Positions 7,079-13,706 are shown, counted from the first letter of the stretch. The stretch is DNA of 24,156 bases from Treponema sp. UBA3662 (GCA_002373205.1 DFJV01000023.1:1-24156), one strand, 5' to 3'. Made by a program: numbers and translations. Notes: generated by a model not told the origin, from the letters alone.

Positions 7079-7112
7079 CTATCACGCTATGATAGACCAT
7101 TTGTGCTATAAT
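7079..7112 (+). promoter_or_regulatory. Exonuclease promoter with CTATCA-N5-TGATAG dyad
   Basis: A perfect dyad, CTATCA at 7079-7084 and TGATAG at 7090-7095, overlaps the expected -35 position of the -10 box TATAAT at 7107-7112. No good -35 is seen. The dyad has the same half-sites and the same five-base spacing as the one before the WYL gene. Confidence 0.6.
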
Positions 7113-7131
7113 ATATCCGTGAGGTAAAGCC

Positions 7132-7689
7132 ATGACATATTACGCAATAGATTTTGAAACGGCGAATGTTTATCAGAATAGCGCTTGTTCTGTTGGGGTG
7201 GTGCGCTTTGTGGATGGCCAGGAAAAAGACAGCGTTTATTCTCTCATCAAGCCTGCAAAGATGTATTTTTGCCCGGACTTTACAGACATTCATGGAATTA
7301 GTTATGGGGATGTTAGGAACAGTCCTCACTTTCCGGAAGTCTGGCAGACTGTTGTGGAATCTTTCCTAAAATCATCAGGGGAAGAAAAAATACATTTTGT
7401 GGCTCACAATGCCCGGTTCGACATGGGTGTTATCCGTGCTTGCTGCGACTACTTTGGTATGCCTCTGCCCAATGCGGACTATGCCTGTACGCTTCAAATA
7501 GCACGCAAGGCATGGAAAGAGTTGGAGAGCCACAGGCTTACCTTTTTGGCTGAACAATTTGGAATTGTATACGATGCACACAACGCCCTTGACGATGCAA
7601 GAACCTGCGGAAAGATTTTTGCAATGGCGGCTAAAGAACTTGGCTGTAATATAGAAGAATTGTTTTTAGGTTGCCAAAGCACGCTTTGA
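7132..7689 (+). CDS. DEDDh 3'-5' exonuclease (DnaQ/PolC epsilon-like)
   Basis: A 185-residue stand-alone exonuclease domain, ATG with GAGG about seven bases upstream. All four metal-binding acidic residues and the histidine of the DEDDh family are in place: D7 and E9 in YAIDFET, D97 in AHNARFD, H150 and D155 in YDAHNALDDAR. Length and spacing match the small DNA polymerase III epsilon-type proteins. It should degrade DNA or RNA from 3' ends. It has its own promoter with a candidate WYL-type operator and is not fused to polymerase or helicase domains, so it is probably an accessory nuclease rather than the replicative proofreader. Confidence 0.88.
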   Translation: MTYYAIDFETANVYQNSACSVGVVRFVDGQEKDSVYSLIKPAKMYFCPDFTDIHGISYGDVRNSPHFPEVWQTVVESFLKSSGEEKIHFVAHNARFDMGVIRACCDYFGMPLPNADYACTLQIARKAWKELESHRLTFLAEQFGIVYDAHNALDDARTCGKIFAMAAKELGCNIEELFLGCQSTL

Positions 7690-7700
7690 AAACTTTATCA

Positions 7701-7729
7701 TTGAGTAGCTTTACAAGGCATGGTATAAT
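7701..7729 (+). promoter_or_regulatory. Promoter TTGAGT-N17-TATAAT for the PLD-type gene
   Basis: The -35 TTGAGT is at 7701-7706 and the -10 TATAAT at 7724-7729, 17 bp apart. A half-site TATCA sits right before the -35 (7696-7700). The leader would be under 10 bases and has no obvious ribosome site. Confidence 0.75.
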
Positions 7730-7744
7730 CTGTATGTACTTTCC

Positions 7745-8299
7745 ATGTTGAATAAAAATATTCTTGCGCCAACAACATCACTTTCCTCGTTCCGCTTTGT
7801 TTCAAACGGCGAGCATTATACAGAAGTGATTGAGCGCATTCAGTCTGTAAAAAAGTTGCTTTGGATTGGGACTGCGGACATAAAGGATTTGTATGTAAAA
7901 GACGGCCGCTCTTCAAAGCCTCTTTTGGAGACGCTGTCGGATCTTGTAAAGTGCGGTGTGGAAATCCGTCTGATTCATGCAAAGGAACCGGGCCCTGCTT
8001 TTAGAAAAGACTTTGACAAGTACCCCACGCTCATTGAAGGCATGGAGAGAGTCTTGTGCCCGCGCGTGCATTTTAAAATCATTGTTTTTGACTTAAAGGC
8101 TGCCTATGTTGGTTCTGCAAACCTGACCGGTGCGGGGCTTGGCATGAAAGGCGATAATACCCGCAATTTTGAAGCCGGTGTATTAAGCTCTGACAAAGAT
8201 TTTGTTAGGGCCGCCGCAAAGCAATTCGATGACGTGTGGATGGGCTCCTTTTGCAAAAGCTGCCGCCGAAAGCAGTTCTGTTCAGATCCAATTTTGTAA
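7745..8299 (+). CDS. Phospholipase-D-superfamily protein with one HKD motif
   Basis: 184 residues. The catalytic HKD motif is HFKIIVFD (H109, K111, D116) followed by the family's GSANLTGAGLG. Only one motif is present, as in the Nuc-type bacterial endonucleases that act as dimers. The N-terminal part (about 20-80) contains the usual first strand (KKLLWIGTADIKDLYV). The C-terminus carries a short Cys-rich tail (CKSCRRKQFC), possibly a metal site. No signal peptide is seen, so it is cytoplasmic. The likely activity is phosphodiester cleavage of nucleic acid, but lipid or other phosphodiesters cannot be excluded. The ATG at 7745 follows the promoter by 15 bases. It is convergent with the next gene, only 16 bases away. 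Confidence 0.8.
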   Translation: MLNKNILAPTTSLSSFRFVSNGEHYTEVIERIQSVKKLLWIGTADIKDLYVKDGRSSKPLLETLSDLVKCGVEIRLIHAKEPGPAFRKDFDKYPTLIEGMERVLCPRVHFKIIVFDLKAAYVGSANLTGAGLGMKGDNTRNFEAGVLSSDKDFVRAAAKQFDDVWMGSFCKSCRRKQFCSDPIL

Positions 8300-8315
8300 A
8301 AAAATTGTGAGAGCG

Positions 8316-9617
8316 TTAAGCATTTAAGAATGATTTCTCTATTGTTTGAATTTTTGTTTTGTAAAGTTCTAAAAAATCTTCCATGCTTGTTTTTCCTTCA
8401 AGGGGGTAGATGCGGTGGTAAACATACCATTCTGAGTTGCATTCATCTCCTTCCAGTTTAGTTTCTAACGTTTGTTCTAAGATACCTATAAATTCCTTAC
8501 ATTTAGTAGCTTCAATTTTTTTGTTTTCATTTCTATTTACAAAACCTATTTCAAGTTCAAGTCCTGCTCCGCAAACATAGAATATATAGTTTCCTTTTTC
8601 TGTTATGTACCCTTTGTCGTTTGGGTCTTTGTGTAAACTTGTTCCATAACAAATATCTTTCAATTTCTTATCAAAGAAGTTACTTACTTTCGTAGGAGTT
8701 CTATCATAATTCCTTTGGGGCTTTTTGCGCCAATCAGAGAAAATTTCGTACAATTCATTTGCGGCATCTAACAAGTTTTGGTCTTTATAGATTTCCTCTA
8801 ATAAATTCTCTGCAAAATCTGACATTTTAGCTTCTCCTCCTAAATGTAGTAAAAGGCTTCTATATTGTTCCAAGTAAATTTTTTTTAGTAAACTATTTTG
8901 TTTTTCTTCATCGTTAGATATGTCCTTAGAATACTTCTCCAAGAGGCTTATGCTTCTATACAAGAAATATATCAAGTCCTGTTTGGAGTTGCCTTTGTCA
9001 ACCGCATAGCGATATTTTAGGGTTTCCCCGTCATTCAACAAATCCTTATAGCCTGAAAAGTAATCGTCATACTCGTCAATGTTTGGCTTTTTTTCATTGG
9101 GTATCAAGGTCAGGTAGACAACTCTCATTTCCCCAGGGTTGTTTTTGAATATTTCCTTGTCAACATGTTTCATGTACCGAACAAGCTGATCATCCATGTC
9201 TGGAGCATCGTTGATTTTATTTTCTATGATGATTGCCTGATTGTGATCATTTGTAATTAACAGGTCTATATATCCCTTTTCATCGTTTACGACATTGTAT
9301 ACTTGTTTTGAAACATTTACGGTGTAATCGATTGTGAATTCAAATGACTTGTCATTAGCAACCGTTTTCACAAATTCTTTAAGAATTTTTTCGTTGCAGA
9401 TGGGTCCGATTTCTGGAGTATTTGGATCCAAAATGCTAAAAAGAATGTCTGTGTGAAAATTTTCTTTGTAATATGTGTCTGATATGGTTTCAAATATGTT
9501 GAATTTGTATTTTTTGTCTAAGTCGAACTCTTTCCTTTTTTCAGCATATTCCTTTAGAGCATCACTTTTCAACAATTTGAGAATATTGCCAAGTTTTTCT
9601 TCGTCATTCACCATCAT
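8316..9617 (-). CDS. PD-(D/E)XK nuclease superfamily protein (PDDEXK_4-like)
   Basis: About 433 residues from ATG 9617; an alternative ATG is at 9614, and the TTG at 9623 lies inside the -10 box and so is unlikely. The N-terminal third has the PDDEXK_4 layout: FNIFETISDTYYKENFHTDILFSILDP, then the nuclease core with D118 in GYIDLLI, E132 and K134 in IIIENKI, and the following QLVRY (Q144, Y148). The C-terminal two-thirds are helical with a late beta part and are not recognised. Proteins of this family occur singly in accessory and defence regions; activity has rarely been tested. A/T content is higher than in the housekeeping genes nearby. It has its own consensus promoter and is probably read from a leaderless mRNA. 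Confidence 0.8.
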   Translation of the reverse strand: MMVNDEEKLGNILKLLKSDALKEYAEKRKEFDLDKKYKFNIFETISDTYYKENFHTDILFSILDPNTPEIGPICNEKILKEFVKTVANDKSFEFTIDYTVNVSKQVYNVVNDEKGYIDLLITNDHNQAIIIENKINDAPDMDDQLVRYMKHVDKEIFKNNPGEMRVVYLTLIPNEKKPNIDEYDDYFSGYKDLLNDGETLKYRYAVDKGNSKQDLIYFLYRSISLLEKYSKDISNDEEKQNSLLKKIYLEQYRSLLLHLGGEAKMSDFAENLLEEIYKDQNLLDAANELYEIFSDWRKKPQRNYDRTPTKVSNFFDKKLKDICYGTSLHKDPNDKGYITEKGNYIFYVCGAGLELEIGFVNRNENKKIEATKCKEFIGILEQTLETKLEGDECNSEWYVYHRIYPLEGKTSMEDFLELYKTKIQTIEKSFLNA

Positions 9618-9622
9618 AATCA

Positions 9623-9651
9623 ATTGTAAAATGCAAAATGAAATTTGTCAA
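9623..9651 (-). promoter_or_regulatory. Consensus promoter TTGACA-N17-TACAAT, leaderless
   Basis: On the minus strand TTGACA (complement of 9646-9651), 17 bp, TACAAT (complement of 9623-9628). The start site should fall at about 9616, on the ATG itself. No ribosome site is present. Confidence 0.85.
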
Positions 9652-9675
9652 TTTTTTCAATGCCATTAACTCTGC

Positions 9676-9726
9676 GTCATTCTGAGCTGGGCGAGCCATG
9701 AGGTTCATGGCCTGAATTTCAATGAC
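9676..9726. repeat. Short palindromic element with GTCATT/AATGAC ends
   Basis: GTCATT at 9676-9681 and AATGAC at 9721-9726 are inverted. Inside is the hairpin GCCATG-AGGTT-CATGGC. The ends match those of the element at 19391-19474. It sits at the 5' edge of the Rpn fragment, so its insertion may mark where that gene was broken. Confidence 0.6.
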
Positions 9727-9738
9727 AAAATCAAAAAA

Positions 9739-10113
9739 GTGATATATAATGCAAGCGGGTACGAAAAAGAGACGGACGCAAAGATAAGGAATTTTCTACG
9801 CTTCGTCTACACTAACGACCCAAGCGAAGATGATTTTTCTATACGTCTTACAAAGCGGGTGGAAAATCTTAAGCAAAGTGAAGGGTTCAAGGAGGCATAC
9901 GCCACTATGGGTATATGGGAAATGGACATACGCAGGGATGAACGCAAGGCTTCTGCTGTGGAGGCTGCCGTAATTGCTGTGAGGGAATTTAATATTGATC
10001 CTAAGCTTGCTGCGGAAAAAATGAAGGCACCTCTTGAAGATGTGATGGAAAGTCTTGGAATGAATTATGATGAACCTTCTGATGGATGTGAGAAGGAAAG
10101 CATTCCTGTTTAA
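9739..10113 (+). pseudogene. Rpn-family (PD-(D/E)XK) putative transposase, C-terminal remnant
   Basis: About 124 residues beginning IYNASGYEKETDAKIRNFL. This is the C-terminal half of the recombination-promoting nuclease/putative transposase family that is abundant in Treponema (T_den_put_tspse, TIGR01784). The N-terminal nuclease core is absent: the frame is closed by a TAA at 9667-9669, and a palindromic element occupies the junction. No ribosome site precedes the GTG at 9739. The C-terminus (AAVIAVREFNIDPKLAAEKMKAPLEDVMESLGM) is the usual helical tail. It is most likely non-functional, though a short C-terminal product cannot be ruled out. Confidence 0.7.
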
Positions 10114-10151
10114 CTTGGCTGACTGTCTCTGATGCTTTGTGAAATAAAGAG

Positions 10152-10207
10152 ATGCCGAATCCACATTAGTTGCAAGGGCATGTGAATGTTGCGTAGCAGT
10201 TTGGCAT
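10152..10207. repeat. 56-bp hairpin repeat, family B, copy 1
   Basis: The ends ATGCCGAA and TTTGGCAT pair, and the inner CACATT pairs with the following AATGTTG. It has the same length and layout as the copy at 15144-15199. The third base pair of the outer stem differs in a compensating way (G-C here, T-A there). Confidence 0.75.
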
Positions 10208-10230
10208 GGCAATTTGTTTGCAGATAAAAG

Positions 10231-10320
10231 CACGGCAGGGATTGGAGGGGCCCGCCGCAGGCGGGTTGCGGAACGGAGTGGAGCAATGGAGGCGAAGGCC
10301 GGAACCCCGGAAAGCCCACA
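10231..10320 (+). repeat. Dispersed palindromic repeat, family A (copy 2)
   Basis: Conserved blocks GGGATTGGAGGGG, hairpin CCCGC-CGCAG-GCGGG, then CAATGGAGGCGAAGGCCGG and GGAAAGCCC. The first 21 bases also occur, inverted, at 14421-14441. It lies upstream of purF. Confidence 0.8.
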
Positions 10321-10405
10321 CACTGGGAATGGATGGTGGCAGAAGGGTGTTCGGTTCAAAGAGTAGGTGCCGCAAAAAGAGAAGAAAAAATAGAGACCCC
10401 CATAA

Positions 10406-10434
10406 TTGAATTTTTCTGCGATTTTCTTTATAAT
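10406..10434 (+). promoter_or_regulatory. purF-like gene promoter TTGAAT-N17-TATAAT
   Basis: The -35 is at 10406-10411 and the -10 at 10429-10434, with a 17-bp spacer. The start would be near 10441, inside a palindrome that begins at the -10. Confidence 0.85.
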
Positions 10435-10451
10435 CTAGGCCTAGTTTATAA
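10428..10451. promoter_or_regulatory. 24-bp palindrome over the -10 and start site (operator candidate)
   Basis: Half-sites TTATAA-T-CTAGG and CCTAG-T-TTATAA mirror each other with a single T/T mismatch per arm. The centre CTAGGCCTAG is perfect. It overlaps the -10 box and the expected start site, and ends four bases before the ribosome site region. A bound dimer here would block transcription. Confidence 0.6.
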
Positions 10452-10460
10452 GAGGTGGCT

Positions 10461-11897
10461 ATGGGCGGAATTTTTGGCGTTGCAAGTAAGGGGGACTGTT
10501 CCCTGGACTTGTTTTTTGGCATTGACTATCATTCGCATTTGGGAACAAGGCGCGGTGGAATAGCCATTTACGCGGATAACGGAACTTTTGAGCGTTCTAT
10601 TCACAATATTCAGAACTCTCCCTTCCGCACAAAATTTGAGCGCGACATTGACGGTATGCACGGTAAGCTTGGCATTGGCTGTATTTCTGACTACGAGCCG
10701 CAGCCGCTTATGGTGAACTCCCACTTGGGACGCTTTGCGGTAACGACTGTTGGCATTGTGACCAATAAGGACGAGCTTGTTGGCGAGATTCTAAAGAGTG
10801 GCACCCACTTTTTGGAGATGTCTGGCGGAGAAATTAACCAGACGGAACTTATTATTGCGCTGATTAACCACGAGAAGACAATTCTTGACGGAATTAAATA
10901 CGTTCAGCAGAAGGTTAAGGGGTCAATGACGCTTCTTGTTATGACTCCCGAAGGTCTTTATGCTGCCCGCGACAAATTTGGCCGCACGCCTCTTCAAATT
11001 GGTAAGAAGGAAGATGATGCTGGTGCCTTTGCCCACTGCGTTTCCTTTGAAAACTTTGCCTACATAAATCTTGGCTACACGGACTGCCACGAGCTTGGGC
11101 CTGCGGAGATTGACTTTGTTACCGCAGACAGTTACGAGGTTTTGCAGAAGCCACAGAAGGAAATGAAAATCTGCACTTTCTTGTGGATTTACTACGGCTA
11201 CCCGACGGCTTCTTACGAGGGCGTTAATGTTGAGGACATGCGCTACAACTGCGGACGCTATCTTGCCCGCCGTGACCGCGATGCAAAGACTGCAATCGAT
11301 GCGGATTCAGTTGCCGGTGTTCCTGATTCTGGTACTGCACATGCGGTTGGATATGCAAACGAGTCTGGCATTCCTTTTGCGCGTCCATTCATCAAGTATA
11401 CGCCAACTTGGCCACGCTCCTTTATGCCGACAAGCCAGGAGCAGAGAAACCTTATTGCCCACATGAAGCTGATTCCTGTTCAGCCGCTTATTAAAGGAAA
11501 GAAGATTCTTTTGATAGACGATTCAATTGTCCGCGGAACACAGCTCCGTGAGACGACGGATTTCTTGTACAAGTCTGGGGCAAAGGAAGTGCATGTTCGC
11601 CCGGCATGCCCACCGATTATGTTTGGCTGCAAGTACCTTAACTTTTCGCGCTCAAAGTCGGAGATGGATTTGATTGCCCGCCGCGTGGTAAAGCAGTTTG
11701 AAGGTGACAATGTAAGCGAGAAGGTTCTAAAGGAATACTGTGACCCAAACAATCCCAAGTACGATGCGATGCTGGAAGAAATCAGAAAGCAGCTTAACTT
11801 TACGACATTGCGCTACCACCGCCTGGACGACATGCTGGACAGCACTGGTCTTGAGCACTGCAAGCTTTGCACCTACTGCTGGAACGGCGAAGAGTAA
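10461..11897 (+). CDS. Amidophosphoribosyltransferase-like protein lacking the catalytic Cys
   Basis: 478 residues from ATG 10461, chosen because AGAGG lies five bases upstream; the GTG two codons earlier overlaps that site. The N-terminal Ntn glutaminase-type domain (about 1-240) begins MGGIFGVASKGDC where active PurF has MCGI, so the N-terminal nucleophile is Gly. The phosphoribosyltransferase domain keeps the PRPP loop ILLIDDSIVRGTQ (about residues 349-361). The C-terminus CKLCTYC, with earlier Cys residues in ACPPIMFGC, resembles the Fe-S ligands of Bacillus-type PurF. I recall a divergent PurF-like class in Clostridia and Bacteroides that also starts MGGFFG. It may use ammonia, make phosphoribosylamine with a partner, or have another role. 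It is followed by fabZ, with an 87-bp gap. Confidence 0.82.
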   Translation: MGGIFGVASKGDCSLDLFFGIDYHSHLGTRRGGIAIYADNGTFERSIHNIQNSPFRTKFERDIDGMHGKLGIGCISDYEPQPLMVNSHLGRFAVTTVGIVTNKDELVGEILKSGTHFLEMSGGEINQTELIIALINHEKTILDGIKYVQQKVKGSMTLLVMTPEGLYAARDKFGRTPLQIGKKEDDAGAFAHCVSFENFAYINLGYTDCHELGPAEIDFVTADSYEVLQKPQKEMKICTFLWIYYGYPTASYEGVNVEDMRYNCGRYLARRDRDAKTAIDADSVAGVPDSGTAHAVGYANESGIPFARPFIKYTPTWPRSFMPTSQEQRNLIAHMKLIPVQPLIKGKKILLIDDSIVRGTQLRETTDFLYKSGAKEVHVRPACPPIMFGCKYLNFSRSKSEMDLIARRVVKQFEGDNVSEKVLKEYCDPNNPKYDAMLEEIRKQLNFTTLRYHRLDDMLDSTGLEHCKLCTYCWNGEE

Positions 11898-11984
11898 GGG
11901 TATATTTGGAGCCTGATTTTTTTGGAGCTTCCCAAAACAAATAAATTTTAAGTATAAATAACTATAAATTTAATGGAGAAAACA

Positions 11985-12419
11985 ATGGCAGCATTTACAG
12001 AAATTGAAAGTCTTTTGCCCCACAGAAAGCCCTTTTTGTTCGTAGACACAATCGAAAGCTATGACGAAAACGGTTGCGTTTGCACAAGAAAATTTACCGA
12101 CGAGGATTTCTTTTTTAAGGGGCACTTTCCCCAGTACCCGGTTGTTCCCGGCGTAATCCTTATAGAGACAATGGCACAGGGTGGGGGTGCGGCACTCAGC
12201 CTGCAGAAAACTTTTGCAGAAGGTTCGCTCTTCTTCCTTGCCACAGTGGACAAGGTAAAGTTCCGCCATCAGGTTCGCCCGGGAGACACAGTGCGCATGG
12301 AAGTTACTAACTTGCGCGTTTCTCCCCGCATGGTAAAGCAGGCAGGAAAGGCTTTTGTTGGCGACACTTTGTGTGCAGAGGCCGAATGGATGTGCCTTGT
12401 TGGCAATGGTGAAAACTAG
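11985..12419 (+). CDS. fabZ: 3-hydroxyacyl-ACP dehydratase FabZ
   Basis: 144 residues from ATG 11985, which has GGAG six bases upstream. The in-frame ATG at 11973 overlaps that site and is rejected. It has a hotdog fold with FabZ hallmarks: LLPHRKPFLFVD near the N-terminus, the catalytic His47 in KGHFPQYPVVPGV and Glu61 in ILIETMAQ. Length is normal for FabZ. It removes water from 3-hydroxyacyl-ACP in fatty acid elongation in the cytoplasm. It stands outside any fab operon and ends at a clear terminator. A weak A/T-rich promoter (TATAAA near 11950-11970) may serve it independently of purF. Confidence 0.92.
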   Translation: MAAFTEIESLLPHRKPFLFVDTIESYDENGCVCTRKFTDEDFFFKGHFPQYPVVPGVILIETMAQGGGAALSLQKTFAEGSLFFLATVDKVKFRHQVRPGDTVRMEVTNLRVSPRMVKQAGKAFVGDTLCAEAEWMCLVGNGEN

Positions 12420-12460
12420 GGCCTTGGGCTAAACTTGGGCTAAACGCCATTCAAAAAGCA

Positions 12461-12501
12461 AAAGCATCTGGTTTTTCCGGGTGCTTTTTTTATTTTTTTT
12501 G
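12461..12501 (+). terminator. Rho-independent terminator of fabZ
   Basis: AAAGCATCTGG (12461-12471) pairs with CCGGGTGCTTT (12477-12487) using two G:U pairs, followed by a long T-run. The stretch 12502-12660 holds nothing further that I can identify. Confidence 0.85.
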
Positions 12502-12663
12502 CGGCACTTTCTTGGTCATACAAGATGTTGCATGAAGGAAAGTCTTGCCATTTTTTACTCTGTCTAACAAGCAGTGCCATGGGGTCTCGCAGAAAAAATT
12601 CCAGCGTGGCGCATCAAATGTTTGCAATAAGTAAGTAAAAAATGTCAAGGAGGCCATTTTCCA

Positions 12664-12755
12664 CGGGCTTTCCGGCCTTCCGCGGGGACCCTACCCGCTC
12701 CATTGCTCCACTAGGTTTCGCAACCCGCTTGCGCGGGGCCCTACAATCCCGGCCG
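12664..12755 (-). repeat. Dispersed palindromic repeat, family A (copy 3)
   Basis: On the minus strand: GGGATTGTAGGG, a CCCGC-GCGGG hairpin (here CGCGC/GCGGG with a short loop), GCAATGGAGC and CCGGAAAGCCCG. It lies between the convergent 3' ends of fabZ and the Cys-rich operon, outside both terminators. Confidence 0.75.
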
Positions 12756-12773
12756 TAGCCCCTTTTGCAACAA

Positions 12774-12815
12774 AAAACCTGTCCCAAAATCTCACTCGAT
12801 TTCAGAACAGGTTTT
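12774..12815 (-). terminator. Terminator of the Cys-rich operon
   Basis: AAAACCTGT (12774-12782) pairs exactly with ACAGGTTTT (12807-12815). An inner AAATC/GATTT can extend it, and a T-run follows on the minus strand. It lies 38 bases after the stop codon of the 128-aa gene. Confidence 0.8.
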
Positions 12816-12852
12816 ATAAACTACAAGATTACATTAACTACTTATAGGGAGC

Positions 12853-13239
12853 CTATCCCCGTGAAGTATAGGTTCCTCTTCCCGAACAATTTTGACATTT
12901 TCCTCGCCCATGACAGTGAGAGCACTTTCCGCTACCACTAGGACTACAACTTCTGCATTTGTGTTTATGCTGTCTGTCCCTGTAGCCAGAACCGTTACAA
13001 TCATCACATCGACCACTTCCTCTGCACTCAGAACATTTTCCGTCACCTTTACAGACAGGACAAGTCCTTTGTTCTGCCAACATAACATCGTATTTTTCCA
13101 TGTGCAGATCTTCAACTACATTTACTTCATGGCTGTGTTCTGATTCAATGTTAGAACTTCCTTCTGCAAATGAAAATACTCCAATCAAAGCAAAGAGTAC
13201 TGCAAAAGCAAATCCTATCTTAAGCGTATTCCATTTCAT
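12853..13239 (-). CDS. Secreted protein with six CxxCxGxG-type zinc-finger motifs
   Basis: 128 residues, ATG with GGAGG six bases upstream. A signal peptide covers about residues 1-25 (FAVLFALIGVFSFA, then EG). After a His/Glu-rich linker come CxxC motifs at C60, C69, C78, C95, C106 and C115, five of them full CxxCxGxG and the fourth degenerate (CRSCSPSG). DnaJ has four such motifs binding two zincs; six would allow three metal sites. Unlike DnaJ it has no J domain and is predicted to be exported, which is unusual for this motif. It is the second gene of the operon, 35 bases after the 66-aa gene, and depends on the promoter with the G-tract at 13542-13571. The function is unknown; metal binding is inferred from the motifs. 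Confidence 0.8.
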   Translation of the reverse strand: MKWNTLKIGFAFAVLFALIGVFSFAEGSSNIESEHSHEVNVVEDLHMEKYDVMLAEQRTCPVCKGDGKCSECRGSGRCDDCNGSGYRDRQHKHKCRSCSPSGSGKCSHCHGRGKCQNCSGRGTYTSRG

Positions 13240-13274
13240 AAGAAACCTCCATAAGTTTTTAAAAGTTAAATGAC

Positions 13275-13475
13275 CTAGCGGTCATGCACATAATCCCAGT
13301 GGCCACAGATACATTTTCCGCCGTTATGCGCAGAAACATAATGCTTGCAACTGCAGGCTCCGTGATTACACTTTCCAGAACGTGTTGAATTGCAGATTAC
13401 CGAGTGGCTTGCCGCAAATACAATTCCAGCAACCGTTACCAACACAAATAAGGTAACAAAGATTCTCTTTTTCAT
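13275..13475 (-). CDS. Small secreted Cys/His-rich protein (66 aa)
   Basis: ATG at 13475 with AGGAG five bases upstream. A signal peptide (MKKRIFVTLFVLVTVAGIVFA) is followed by a mature part of about 45 residues. It contains a duplicated metal-site-like motif C-x-C-x-H-x4-H: C41, C43, H45, H50 and C55, C57, H59, H64, spaced 14 residues apart, with further C28, C36 and H38. No family is recognised, although CxCGH-x4-H patterns occur in small zinc-binding proteins. It is the first gene of a two-gene operon with the 128-aa CxxCxGxG protein; both are exported, small and Cys-rich, so they probably act together. Confidence 0.75.
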   Translation of the reverse strand: MKKRIFVTLFVLVTVAGIVFAASHSVICNSTRSGKCNHGACSCKHYVSAHNGGKCICGHWDYVHDR

Positions 13476-13499
13476 AGGATACTCCTAAAAAGAAAGATT

Positions 13500-13519
13500 C
13501 GGTTCTCATACGAAAACCG
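13500..13519 (-). promoter_or_regulatory. Leader hairpin upstream of the Cys-rich operon
   Basis: CGGTTCTC (13500-13507) and GAAAACCG (13512-13519) pair with one mismatch around a four-base loop. It sits in the roughly 60-base untranslated leader, about 10 bases before the ribosome site. Confidence 0.45.
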
Positions 13520-13541
13520 CCAAAACTTTTATGATATTTCA

Positions 13542-13571
13542 ATGTTACCCCCCCCCCTAGAAATTTGTCAA
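13542..13571 (-). promoter_or_regulatory. Promoter with G10 tract in the spacer
   Basis: On the minus strand: TTGACA (complement of 13566-13571), an 18-bp spacer ending in ten G (complement of 13548-13557), then TAACAT (complement of 13542-13547). Each gained or lost G changes the -35/-10 spacing by one, from 18 here to the optimal 17 or further away. Start of transcription is expected near 13535. It is the only G/C run this long that I found in the window. Confidence 0.75.
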
Positions 13572-13694
13572 GTTTTTTTTAAGATTTTTACACTTTTTTT
13601 GTCTCCCTTCATCATTATTCTTTTCCCCAAAATAAAACCCCTGCTACCTCATTTTGATACTTAGAGAACAACTGATTAAATCTAAAAAAAATGA

Positions 13695-13700
13695 TATAAT
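13695..13700 (+). promoter_or_regulatory. -10 box of the IS5 remnant
   Basis: TATAAT ends seven bases before the ATG at 13707, so the transcript would start on the start codon. CTGATT at 13672-13677 is a weak -35 at the right distance. Confidence 0.6.
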
Positions 13701-13706
13701 ACAAGT

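Noticed and set aside
9796..10359. 187-aa minus-strand frame
   Set aside because: Overlaps the Rpn remnant and two repeats; composition is not protein-like.
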